The notes under the pieces were generated by a model that was not told where the DNA came from, searched no databases, and worked only from the letters and a program-made list of their open reading frames with translations. DNA of 64,000 nt from UBA1422 sp963676385 (GTDB taxonomy: Bacteria > Bacillota > Clostridia > Peptostreptococcales > Anaerovoracaceae): contig CAXXMM010000005.1 in assembly GCA_963676385.2 (NCBI GenBank), positions 41,740 through 105,739 on the forward strand. Direction: 5' to 3'. Of this stretch, positions 1 to 7,560 are shown piece after piece (position 1 is the first letter of the stretch; every line of letters starts with the position of its first letter). Both the position numbers and the translations under genes were made by a program.

Positions 1-2
1 AA

Positions 3-95
3 TACTCGGCGACTTTCTTTTCCCAGCACTACGGCAGCGACCTGCGAAAAGGGGAACCGGCAAAACCCATCTCGCCTTCCGGGGAAAAACATTAG
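3..95 (+). CDS. C-terminal tail of an upstream gene (partial)
   Basis: The frame beginning at base 3 stays open for 30 codons to a TAG at 93-95 and reads as plausible protein (aromatic and charged residues, ending SPSGEKH). It would be the last part of a gene that begins before the window. The other two forward frames also stay open for part of this stretch, so the assignment is weak and no family can be named. Confidence 0.35.
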   Translation, partial: YSATFFSQHYGSDLRKGEPAKPISPSGEKH

Positions 96-130
96 ATTGA
101 AGTTGCAGAAACAATCATGGGGATGAAAAG

Positions 131-1384
131 ATGGCATACTCAGAACTGATAAAAAATTTTGACAAGGTTCGAGACTACATGCGGGAATTCTATGTCTTTG
201 GATTTAAGACCCGAGAAGAACTTGCCAAAAAAAGCAGCCGTTCTTATGATAATGAGCGACGAAGAATAGAAAGCTACTTGGCGGATTATATGGCATTTCG
301 CCAGACCTCTTCCGGCAAAAATGTGTTTTTGTCCATTGACAGCCGTCAGATTGCCCATAACCCTCTTTATGATGCCTTGAAAGCCAAAAGCTTTACCGAT
401 GGAGACATCACCCTTCACTTTATTCTTTTAGACATTTTGCATTCGTCCCAAACCGAACAGTCATTGAAAGAAATCCTCCACAAGATTCATAAGGAATACC
501 TTTCATTTTGTAAGCTTCCTTTGGTCTTTGACGAATCAACGGTAAGAAATAAGTTAAATGAATACATTGAACTTGGGATTTTCAAAAGCAGAAAACTCAG
601 TAAAGCCATGATGTATTCCCGAAGAGAAGATATGGATTTATCAGGCTGGCAGGAGGCCATTTCCTTTTTCTCGGAAGTAGCCTTGGAAGGGGCCGTTGGA
701 AGTTACCTTTTGGATTGGATCAATGGAGGCGCATCTCCGTTTCTATTCAAACATCATTACATTGGGCAAGCCCTTGAAAGTGTAATTTTGTATGAGATTC
801 TTCAGGGGATGGAACAAAAACGAGAAATCCACATTACTACGGTGCCCAATGATTCTCCGTGTGAAAATCGGGTGGATGTCATTCCACTAAAAATATTTGT
901 CAGCGTTCAAAGCGGCAGACGATATCTAATGGGATTTGACCTTCACCTGAATCGAATTCGACCCTTCCGTTTGGATTATATGACCGGCATTCAACTGGGA
1001 GCGTGTCATGGGCAATTTGAGGAAAAGCGAAATCAACTGTTGAAGATGGAGCCTTATCTTTGGGGGGTCTCCTGTCCCAACCGCTTGGATCATATGGAAC
1101 ATGTGACATTTACATTGCATTTAGAAGAGGGGGAAGAGCATATATTTCAAAGACTATTTTGTGAAAAGCGTTGCGGAAGGGTTGAGAGGGTAGATTGCAA
1201 CACCTGTATATTTTCTGCTGACGTGTATGATTCCAATGAACTGCTGCCCTGGATTCGAACCTTCATCGGGAGAATTCAATCTATCCGCTTTTCCAATCAG
1301 AAAGTGGGAAAGTGTTTTAGCAGGGACTTGGAAAACATGTATCAATTGTACGGTTTGGAGGCCAGCCCCCATGATATTTCATGA
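131..1384 (+). CDS. WYL-domain regulator, first of two
   Basis: A 417-residue protein. The first ~180 residues are helical and look like a winged-helix or accessory region. The section around residues 250-300 (RYLMGFDL, RIRPFRLD) matches the general pattern of the WYL domain, a ligand- or nucleic-acid-sensing domain of bacterial regulators, and a WCX-like C-terminal part follows. The start at 131 has a purine-rich GGGGATGAAAAG upstream. The stop lies 14 bases inside the next gene, so the two are probably translated together. It sits upstream of slipin and rtcB, so I infer that it senses a signal that turns on RNA repair. The WYL assignment is from pattern, not a search. Confidence 0.7.
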   Translation: MAYSELIKNFDKVRDYMREFYVFGFKTREELAKKSSRSYDNERRRIESYLADYMAFRQTSSGKNVFLSIDSRQIAHNPLYDALKAKSFTDGDITLHFILLDILHSSQTEQSLKEILHKIHKEYLSFCKLPLVFDESTVRNKLNEYIELGIFKSRKLSKAMMYSRREDMDLSGWQEAISFFSEVALEGAVGSYLLDWINGGASPFLFKHHYIGQALESVILYEILQGMEQKREIHITTVPNDSPCENRVDVIPLKIFVSVQSGRRYLMGFDLHLNRIRPFRLDYMTGIQLGACHGQFEEKRNQLLKMEPYLWGVSCPNRLDHMEHVTFTLHLEEGEEHIFQRLFCEKRCGRVERVDCNTCIFSADVYDSNELLPWIRTFIGRIQSIRFSNQKVGKCFSRDLENMYQLYGLEASPHDIS

Positions 1385-2279
1385 AATATATGGACGATAT
1401 TTTCATACAGTGAGCCAAATCCTTTCTTTGGCAGTTGCCGGGTCATTAACCGATGATGACATGGCACGCCTTTGCCGGGAATCGGCATTTAGTGAAAGTT
1501 TTTTGGAGATATTGCCAGCGTTGAAAAGTGAAAGATGGCCGTTTCTTGACAGCAACTTGAAAACGCCGCTGAAATATGAACCTAAGGTACCCTTGACAAC
1601 CTTACAAAAGCAGTGGCTGAAAGGGATTAGTTTGGACCCCAGAATTCAATTGTTCTCTGTGAATACAGAGTTTCTCAATGATGTGCCCCCCCTGTTCACC
1701 AAAAAGGATTTTGTGGAATTTGATGTCTATCATGATGGGGATCCCTATGACAACCCAACTTATCAACGAATTTTTCGGATGTTGCTTTGGGGAATACGGG
1801 AAAGAAAAGGACTGGAAATCTTTTATACCAGTGGCAAGGGCAATCGAAGAAAAATTCAGTGTGTTCCGTGGAAACTGGAATACTCTGCCAAAGATGATAA
1901 ATTTCGAGTGTTGATTTCCGGAAGCCGATATGCCAATGTGCTGAATGTATCCCGCATTAAGGATTGCCGAGAATCAGAAAGGGTTTTCCCATGCAAGGTG
2001 GAAGTCATAAAGAAGCCGTTGAAACACTTTACCATGGAGTTGGAAGACCAAAGAAACACATTGGAACGGGCATTCCTCCACTTTGCCCATTTTGAGAAAG
2101 AAGCGGAACGAATTTCCAATCATCGATATTGGATGAAGGTTTTTTATGAGGAAGATGATGAAACAGAACTGGTCATACGGGTGTTGTCCTTTGGTCCTTT
2201 CATCAAAGTGAAAGAGCCGGAGGCACTTGTTCAACTCATAAAACAAAGATTGAAAATGCAAAAAAGTTGCCAACTGTAA
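1371..2279 (+). CDS. WYL-domain regulator, second of two
   Basis: A 302-residue protein. I chose ATG 1371, which overlaps the end of the previous gene by 14 bases; a longer reading from 1227 would lie entirely inside the upstream gene. Residues ~165-235 carry the WYL-like pattern (LEIFYTSGKGNRRK, then VPWKLEYSAKDDKFRVL), followed by a WCX-like C-terminal part with LVIRVLSFG. No separate helix-turn-helix is obvious, so it may act with its partner as a heteromer. The stop codon forms the loop of a terminator hairpin. Paired WYL proteins next to slipin/rtcB point to control of the RNA-repair genes (inference). Confidence 0.72.
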   Translation: MIFHEIYGRYFHTVSQILSLAVAGSLTDDDMARLCRESAFSESFLEILPALKSERWPFLDSNLKTPLKYEPKVPLTTLQKQWLKGISLDPRIQLFSVNTEFLNDVPPLFTKKDFVEFDVYHDGDPYDNPTYQRIFRMLLWGIRERKGLEIFYTSGKGNRRKIQCVPWKLEYSAKDDKFRVLISGSRYANVLNVSRIKDCRESERVFPCKVEVIKKPLKHFTMELEDQRNTLERAFLHFAHFEKEAERISNHRYWMKVFYEEDDETELVIRVLSFGPFIKVKEPEALVQLIKQRLKMQKSCQL

Positions 2280-2297
2280 CAGTTCGCAACTTTTTTT
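2260..2297 (+). terminator. Rho-independent terminator built around the stop codon
   Basis: An A-rich start and GTTGC (2266-2270) pair with GCAAC and a T7 run (2286-2297). Inside, AACTG and CAGTT also pair, so the TAA stop codon of the WYL gene is the loop. Translation reaching the stop would cover the hairpin, so termination could depend on translation. Confidence 0.75.
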
Positions 2298-2337
2298 ACG
2301 TGATTCCTTGGGTTCTTTCTTGTACCATTGGGTTGTC

Positions 2338-2600
2338 GGTTGCTTATGCAAGTGTCTCAACATGACACGGCGGTGCGCAAGGAGTACCAAAGCGTATGTC
2401 AAAGCAACGGTACGTTCTGGGACGCAAATGCCCTTGGCAGATGCGGGAGTTCGAATCTCCATATGAGTATGAAAGCATACTAGATAAAACAGTCTTGAAA
2501 ACTGTTCCATTTGAAACTTCCCTTGGGAAGTGGTCCGCAGCATACACCTGGAAAAATTTCTCCAAAGCCTTCCAGTGCCAAGCACTGTAAAGCCGAAAAG
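2338..2600 (+). ncRNA. Candidate tRNA-like structured RNA of the rtcB locus
   Basis: This stretch holds a chain of hairpins and no convincing gene. In order: GTGTC/GACAC with a 7-base loop (2352-2368); GTACC/GGTAC (2384-2413); a tRNA T-arm, GGAG-TTCGAAT-CTCC (2446-2460), with the conserved TTCRA loop; AGTATG-AAAG-CATACT (2466-2481); an anticodon-arm mimic AACAGT-CTTGAAA-ACTGTT (2488-2506) whose loop would present anticodon TGA (Ser); ACTTCC-CTTG-GGAAGT (2516-2531); and CAGTGC-CAA-GCACTG (near 2573-2587). The T-arm precedes an acceptor-like closed stem and then the anticodon arm, i.e. a circularly permuted tRNA order. Bacterial Y RNAs carry tRNA-like modules, but no Ro60 gene is seen here. Ends are uncertain. 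Confidence 0.55.
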
Positions 2601-2610
2601 AAATCACTCC

Positions 2611-2723
2611 ATACACAATGCGCCTTGTCGAAATCAGGATATCGTATGGGATAAGCAAAAACCAAAGCATCGCTTCCGTCATTGTCTAATTCCAACTTAA
2701 CGATTTTGCCGCCCATTGTGTAT
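2611..2723 (+). promoter_or_regulatory. Long-range stem upstream of slipin
   Basis: ATACACAATG at 2611-2620 and CATTGTGTAT at 2714-2723 are a perfect 10-base inverted repeat enclosing about 93 bases. The second arm ends 41 bases before the slipin start. It belongs to the same untranslated stretch as the tRNA-like hairpins and may be part of that RNA or a 5' leader structure for slipin-rtcB. Confidence 0.5.
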
Positions 2724-2763
2724 CGGTGGCTGCAAATATGAAAACAAGCCGGGAGGGCAGATC

Positions 2764-3864
2764 ATGAAAATCATTATCAATGAAAATCAAAGAGGATTTC
2801 TGTACAAAAACGGAAAATATATCAAAATGTTAACACCTGGTAAATACCACACGTATAGATTTTTTGGTGGAAAGAAAATTGAAACCGTGGAATTGGATGA
2901 AATGATTCCAGAAAACATGGGCGGATTGGAGATCTTGTTACGGGACAACAAAGTAAAACAATCCACATATATGCTGGATGTAGGAGATAATCAGTTGGCA
3001 TTGCATTTTGTCAACGGGAAATACTATAACTGTTTGAGCTCGGGACGATATGGATTTTGGACCGTGTTTGATCATCACCAGTTTACCATGGTGGATACGT
3101 CCAATCCAGAAGTCAGTGATGAGATTCCCCGCTATATCCTTAAGAGTATTCCTGCATACATGATTGCGAAGATTGAGGTGGCTGAATATGAAAAAGCCAG
3201 ACTATATTTTGATAAAAAGTTTGTAAGAATCTTAGATAGGGGAACCCATTATTTTTGGAAATCCAATGTAACAATTGACACCGGTATTGTTGATACCCGG
3301 TTGACAACAATGGAAATCACCGGACAGGAAATTCTTACCCAAGATAAGGTCAACCTGCGCATTAATTTTGTATGTCATTATCGTATCACAGATTATGTAA
3401 AAGTGCTGACAGAAGTGGATAATTATCTGGAACATCTTCATGTAGCCGCACAACTTGCACTGAGAGAATACATTGGACAACTGAGAATGGATGAAGTGTT
3501 GGAAAACAAAAGCCAAATTTCAACGTATGTTTTGGAAAAACTAACTGCAGCAGCAAGAGAAGTCTATGTGGAGATGGTGGATGCCGGCGTAAAGGATATT
3601 GTTCTTCCCGGAGAGATTCGGGATATTATGAACACTGTTCTGATTGCGGAAAAGAGGGCCCAGGCCAATGTCATTATGAGGAGGGAAGAAGTGGCTTCCA
3701 CTCGCTCTTTGCTCAATACCGCCAAGCTCATGGATGAGAATCATACCTTGTACAAGTTGAAGGAATTGGAGTATCTTGAAAAAATTTGCGAGAATGTAGG
3801 GAACATTTCCGTTTCCGGTGGTGACTTGTTGACACAATTAAGAGAGATTGTCAAAGCCAGTTGA
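2764..3864 (+). CDS. Slipin family (SPFH/band 7) protein
   Basis: A 366-residue protein of the slipin type. It starts at ATG 2764 (MKIIINENQRG) behind GGGAGGGCAG; an earlier in-frame ATG at 2716 lies in the structured leader. An N-terminal ~120-residue region precedes the SPFH domain (residues ~135-300), which includes DKVNLRINFVCHYRITD and the later VYVEMVDAGVKDIVLPGEIRDIM. A helical tail follows (AEKRAQANVIMRREE). No strong transmembrane helix is visible. SPFH proteins form oligomeric rings. Slipins are known neighbours of rtcB in many bacteria, and the gene here is directly followed by it, so a scaffold role in RNA repair is likely (inference). Confidence 0.85.
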   Translation: MKIIINENQRGFLYKNGKYIKMLTPGKYHTYRFFGGKKIETVELDEMIPENMGGLEILLRDNKVKQSTYMLDVGDNQLALHFVNGKYYNCLSSGRYGFWTVFDHHQFTMVDTSNPEVSDEIPRYILKSIPAYMIAKIEVAEYEKARLYFDKKFVRILDRGTHYFWKSNVTIDTGIVDTRLTTMEITGQEILTQDKVNLRINFVCHYRITDYVKVLTEVDNYLEHLHVAAQLALREYIGQLRMDEVLENKSQISTYVLEKLTAAAREVYVEMVDAGVKDIVLPGEIRDIMNTVLIAEKRAQANVIMRREEVASTRSLLNTAKLMDENHTLYKLKELEYLEKICENVGNISVSGGDLLTQLREIVKAS

Positions 3865-3878
3865 AAACCGGCTTTGAC
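3850..3878 (+). promoter_or_regulatory. Hairpin at the slipin-rtcB junction
   Basis: GTCAAAGCC (3850-3858) and GGCTTTGAC (3870-3878) form a perfect 9-bp stem with an 11-base loop that holds the slipin stop codon. There is no T run, so it is not a normal terminator. It ends 12 bases before the rtcB Shine-Dalgarno AAGGAG and could be a processing site or a translation brake. Confidence 0.5.
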
Positions 3879-3902
3879 AAGGCAGTCAGAAAGGAGATTA
3901 TC

Positions 3903-5126
3903 GTGATAGAAATTGCCGGAGAATTTGCCACGGCAGTGGTTTATGCAGAGGACATAGAAGATTCAGCAAAGGAACAAATTGAAATTTTGTGCAATCAATC
4001 TTTTGCTGAGGGCGCCCGGATTCGCATTATGCCTGATGTTCATGCCGGAGCCGGATGTGTCATTGGCTTTACCGGAAATCTGGGGGAAAGAGTCATCCCA
4101 AATATTGTCGGGGTAGACATTGGTTGCGGCATGCTGACCGTAGAATTGGGACCAATTGATGTAGATTTTGAAGAATTAAATCGGATTGTCAGAGATAATA
4201 TCCCAAGCGGAAAACAGGTACATGAGGGAAGACTTGTTCGATTTTCTCAATTGTCGGATCTTTACTGCTTTCGAGCCTTGAGAAATACCAAACGTATTGA
4301 AAGAAGCATTGGCACCCTTGGCGGCGGCAACCACTTTATTGAAATTGATGTGGATGATCAGGGAAGCAAATATCTTATCATTCATACCGGAAGCAGAAAC
4401 TTAGGGAAACAAGTAGCGGACTATTATCAGGAGATGGCCTTTGACATTATGTGTGGCAAAGATAAATATTTTGAAACCAGAGATCAGATTATACAGGACT
4501 ATAAAGAATCCGGGCGAAAGCATGAAATCCAGCAGGCCATTCATCACCTTGCCGAAACCTTTGAGTACAAAAAGACATTAATCTCTAAAGAACTGTGCTA
4601 TCTGGAGGGAAAATACCGAGAAATGTATCTTCATGATATGAAGATTTGTCAGGACTATGCTACGTTGAATCGAATGATAATTGCCCAAAAGATTGTTGAA
4701 GGATTACTTGGCAAAAACATAGAGGATTTGATTCATTTTGAAACGATCCATAACTATATTGACCACGAAAGGAATCTGGTGCGAAAGGGAGCAGTGTCTG
4801 CAAAAAAAGGAGAAACACTGTTGATTCCAATGAACATGCGGGACGGAAGTCTCCTTTGTGTGGGCAAAGGAAACGACCAGTGGAACAGCTCTGCACCTCA
4901 TGGTGCAGGCCGTCTGTTCAGCCGGACAGCCGCCAAAGAGAGATTTGACTTAGAAGAATACCAAACCCAGATGGAAGGTATTTATTCCACGACTGTCAGT
5001 GAGAAAACCTTAGACGAGTGTCCCATGGCATACAAGGGAATGGATGATATTCTTGGGCAGATTGAGCCCACTGCAGAGGTGGTGAAAATCATCAAACCAA
5101 TTTACAATTTTAAGGCAGAAGAATAA
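3903..5126 (+). CDS. rtcB: RNA-splicing ligase RtcB
   Basis: A 407-residue RtcB, the GTP- and Mn2+-dependent ligase that joins RNA 2',3'-cyclic phosphate (or 3'-phosphate) ends to 5'-OH ends and so repairs cleaved tRNA. Visible family motifs are PDVHAGAG, the metal-binding Cys motif GVDIGCGM, GGGNHFIEID, HTGSRNLG and the guanylylated histidine in PHGAGR. I chose GTG 3903, preceded by AAGGAG with a 6-base gap; an earlier TTG at 3861 overlaps the slipin stop and has no ribosome binding site. It is shorter than E. coli RtcB but normal for the compact bacterial subgroup. It is the last gene of the locus; a terminator follows. Confidence 0.95.
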   Translation: MIEIAGEFATAVVYAEDIEDSAKEQIEILCNQSFAEGARIRIMPDVHAGAGCVIGFTGNLGERVIPNIVGVDIGCGMLTVELGPIDVDFEELNRIVRDNIPSGKQVHEGRLVRFSQLSDLYCFRALRNTKRIERSIGTLGGGNHFIEIDVDDQGSKYLIIHTGSRNLGKQVADYYQEMAFDIMCGKDKYFETRDQIIQDYKESGRKHEIQQAIHHLAETFEYKKTLISKELCYLEGKYREMYLHDMKICQDYATLNRMIIAQKIVEGLLGKNIEDLIHFETIHNYIDHERNLVRKGAVSAKKGETLLIPMNMRDGSLLCVGKGNDQWNSSAPHGAGRLFSRTAAKERFDLEEYQTQMEGIYSTTVSEKTLDECPMAYKGMDDILGQIEPTAEVVKIIKPIYNFKAEE

Positions 5127-5156
5127 AAAGCAGTTATGCGTTCAGGCACGTATTCA

Positions 5157-5177
5157 ACCATGTGTTCAACACATGGT
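5157..5177 (+). other. Inverted repeat between rtcB and its terminator
   Basis: ACCATGTG and CACATGGT flank a 5-base loop, a perfect 8-bp hairpin. It lacks a T run and precedes the stronger terminator by 11 bases. Confidence 0.4.
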
Positions 5178-5187
5178 GCCCATCTGC

Positions 5188-5225
5188 AAAAAGAGGAACT
5201 CTGGCAATCAAGGTTCCTCTTTTTT
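5188..5225 (+). terminator. Terminator after rtcB
   Basis: AAAAAGAGGAAC (5188-5199) pairs with GTTCCTCTTTTT (5213-5225 region), followed by T residues: a standard intrinsic terminator. Confidence 0.85.
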
Positions 5226-5332
5226 ATGTTTTTTTCCTGTTTTCTGCCCTTATATTACCACAAAAAGCCTAAAATTTCAAGTCTTGTAACCTTGCTCCAT
5301 TGGGTGTATTAAATAGTGGGAGGTGGTTTCAC

Positions 5333-5812
5333 ATGAACTTAATCAGTGGGTTGATGATACACAATATGCAAAAGGAAATCCAGGCGCTGGATGAAATGAA
5401 TCAGTTGACCGGGCGGTATGGCCTTTCGCTATCTTTTTCTCAAATCCAAAATCTAATGGAACAGCGGTTGACCGCCTTGAAGAATACCGGCCGAGTGGAG
5501 TTCGGCCAAGGCATCCTGCCCAAACTAATCTATGCTTTTTGTGATTCTTCTTATCTGACCCAACAGAATTTTGAAGCAACCCTAATTGAGTTGCAGGATA
5601 TATTTTATTACTTCAAGGGCGAGGCCATGGAAGAAATTTCCGACGATGAGCTTATTGATGCCATGAAAGATGCCTTTGACGGAAAGGGGCAGGGCTCGGT
5701 GGAATACGTGGCGCAGACAGCATTGGAAAACCTTTGCCACAAAATTCGAGGAGGTTTGTGGGATGATAAATCCGGGGAGGGAAGCGGAGAAAGAGAGGAA
5801 TGGGATGACTGA
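5333..5812 (+). CDS. DUF6323-like protein
   Basis: A 159-residue, soluble, mostly helical protein with an acidic C-terminus. The start ATG 5333 (MNLISGLMIHN) has GGGAGGTGG upstream; a longer reading to 5300 has none. I recognise it from memory as the small member of the DUF6323/DUF6179 pair found in Clostridia; its function is not known. Its stop overlaps the start of the next gene by 8 bases, so the two products are probably made together and may form a complex. Confidence 0.6.
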   Translation: MNLISGLMIHNMQKEIQALDEMNQLTGRYGLSLSFSQIQNLMEQRLTALKNTGRVEFGQGILPKLIYAFCDSSYLTQQNFEATLIELQDIFYYFKGEAMEEISDDELIDAMKDAFDGKGQGSVEYVAQTALENLCHKIRGGLWDDKSGEGSGEREEWDD

Positions 5813-6716
5813 TAGGAAAATCGCCCGGCAAGAGGAAAGGGAGTGGGGTGACGATTGCCTCAACGTTCAAACAGAATTGGTAAAACTATTGGCAAAAAAA
5901 ACCGAAAGATACACTGGGGGAGAAAGCTCTTCGGTCCCCATGGAAACAGCCCAGAAGCTCCTCTATTCTGTTTGCTTTACCTTGGGAGTTGATTTTAGCG
6001 GTTCTTCTTTGGATTTGGATAGGTTGGACGGAAAAAACTTAACCCGGGAATACGCCCAAGGCTTATCAAGAATTGAAGAGAAAATCCAATGGGGTAAAGA
6101 TCTGTGGGAAACTGCTCGCCTAACTGCGCCGGCCATAGAAAATATTTCTTTGCGCGACACCTTGGAAAGCATCGGTGGTTTTTGGAAAAGATACGATTAC
6201 ACCTACTTCGCCCACGAAATCCCTTGCGACATTGATTATCAACTGTGCCACCCGGTACCGGAAACCCAATTTGGAATAGACTACATCAACCAATACCTGA
6301 GCCGCCTTATTATAGAAAATGATTTTATCCGTCGATTCCCCTTGGCGCAAGAGCTTGGTTTGTTGGAACAATACTGTCCCGACTATCGGGGGCTGCTCAT
6401 TAACCTGTACGAGCCCATTGCTACCAATGCTTTGGGCCTGACCCTTCTGGCAGAGGATGTGTATCAACTGGATGTTTCCCCTTGGCAAGCAAGGAAATTG
6501 TGGAGTATGTTCTCCTCTCTATCACAAAAAGATTTGCTACGCAAAGGTGCCGAGACGCTGTGTAGTCAACTTCAACTTGCCCCGGGTGCTTCGTGGGACT
6601 ATCTAAAGGACCTTGGAGCAAATTTGGCGCCAAGAATCGACGCTTTATTGGAAACCGGAACGTTGGAAGGCGTCTTTCTTTCTTTTGGGGTCAACCGGAA
6701 TTTTTTCACGTTCTAA
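5805..6716 (+). CDS. DUF6179-like protein
   Basis: A 303-residue soluble protein without recognisable catalytic motif. ATG 5805 overlaps the previous stop and has AGAGAGGA upstream; ATG 5763, behind GAGGAGG, is an equally good alternative and would add 14 residues. It pairs with the upstream DUF6323-like gene, and that pairing is the main basis for the family name. Function unknown. Confidence 0.6.
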   Translation: MTDRKIARQEEREWGDDCLNVQTELVKLLAKKTERYTGGESSSVPMETAQKLLYSVCFTLGVDFSGSSLDLDRLDGKNLTREYAQGLSRIEEKIQWGKDLWETARLTAPAIENISLRDTLESIGGFWKRYDYTYFAHEIPCDIDYQLCHPVPETQFGIDYINQYLSRLIIENDFIRRFPLAQELGLLEQYCPDYRGLLINLYEPIATNALGLTLLAEDVYQLDVSPWQARKLWSMFSSLSQKDLLRKGAETLCSQLQLAPGASWDYLKDLGANLAPRIDALLETGTLEGVFLSFGVNRNFFTF

Positions 6717-6842
6717 ATCCTAAATAGACCGAACCTCCCAAAACAAGCACATAAAATACGCCAAACCCTTGCCTTGTTACCCAAAATAATTTATCATAAA
6801 GATAGTAAATGTTGTTGAGGGTTCATTAATGGGGGGGCTTTA

Positions 6843-6974
6843 TGGATAAGTGGGGAATCGGAAAGAATTTGGTGAAATATAAAAGGCGCATTTGTGATGC
6901 GCTTTTTGTTTGCAGTTCATCCCATCCGGTAAAATTGAATTCAACCTCAAAAACTATTGTAAGAACGTGCTAAA
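6843..6974 (+). CDS. Possible short peptide crossing a terminator
   Basis: An ATG at 6843 behind GGGGGGG opens a 43-codon frame starting MDKWGIGKNLVKYK. It runs through a terminator-like hairpin at 6881-6907. It may be a short cationic peptide or leader, or chance. A similar arrangement (short peptide starting with Gly-rich sequence, then terminator) occurs at 17262. Confidence 0.25.
6881..6907 (+). terminator. Terminator after the DUF6179-like gene
   Basis: GCGCAT (6886-6891) and ATGCGC (6897-6902) with flanking AAAAG and TTTTTG form a compact intrinsic terminator. It lies 90 bases before the next gene. Confidence 0.75.
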
Positions 6975-6996
6975 ACGCGCCAATCGGAGGAATCAT

Positions 6997-7518
6997 ATGA
7001 AAAAGAAAATTTTGTTGCTTTCCCTTGCCTTATTTATTGTGGCCGGTCTTGCATTGTGGATGGTGTGGCATTACCAGGATTGCCTTTACGGAAAGATTAC
7101 AATAGAAAACAATGATTCAGAGGAGCTAAAAATTATTCTAGTACAAGATGGACTTCGCATATGCGACGCTGGGTCAGAAATTGAAGCAAAGTGCATCCGG
7201 ATTGGTAGTCAATATTTCTATTATGCCCACACAAGCGGATACTCCCCATATGAAATACAGATCAAAATACAATATGAAACCAAGGATGGTGTCAAAAAGA
7301 AGGTCACGGCTCTATATGATGGTCTTGCCTTGAATAACACACCGGAGAGGAATGATTTTCATTTTTCCTCCTTGGCAAACGATGGAAAGGTGTCTATTAT
7401 CGTTGGGGTCGACTGGAAAGTTAGGGGAGAAAGAAAAGAGCAATTGGAATATGAATTTCCGATCAACGAAATCAAAGATGGTATCTTTTACGTCTCCGAT
7501 GATAGTTTGTCTCAGTAG
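6997..7518 (+). CDS. Membrane-anchored hypothetical protein
   Basis: A 173-residue protein. The start ATG 6997 has CGGAGG six bases upstream. An N-terminal segment KKKILLLSLALFIVAGLALWMVW is a signal anchor (residues 2-25), and the rest is an extracytoplasmic beta-rich domain with alternating hydrophobic stretches. No family recognised. It is followed after 42 bases by a DUF5050-like gene and shares its topology, so the two may be co-expressed surface proteins. Confidence 0.6.
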   Translation: MKKKILLLSLALFIVAGLALWMVWHYQDCLYGKITIENNDSEELKIILVQDGLRICDAGSEIEAKCIRIGSQYFYYAHTSGYSPYEIQIKIQYETKDGVKKKVTALYDGLALNNTPERNDFHFSSLANDGKVSIIVGVDWKVRGERKEQLEYEFPINEIKDGIFYVSDDSLSQ

Positions 7519-7560
7519 ATAAAATTGACTAATCCAAAGGTTTGACAGGAGGAGCACAGA

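Noticed and set aside
1227..1370. Longer start for the second WYL gene
   Set aside because: It would lie entirely in the coding region of the first WYL gene; ATG 1371 at the gene junction fits coupling better.
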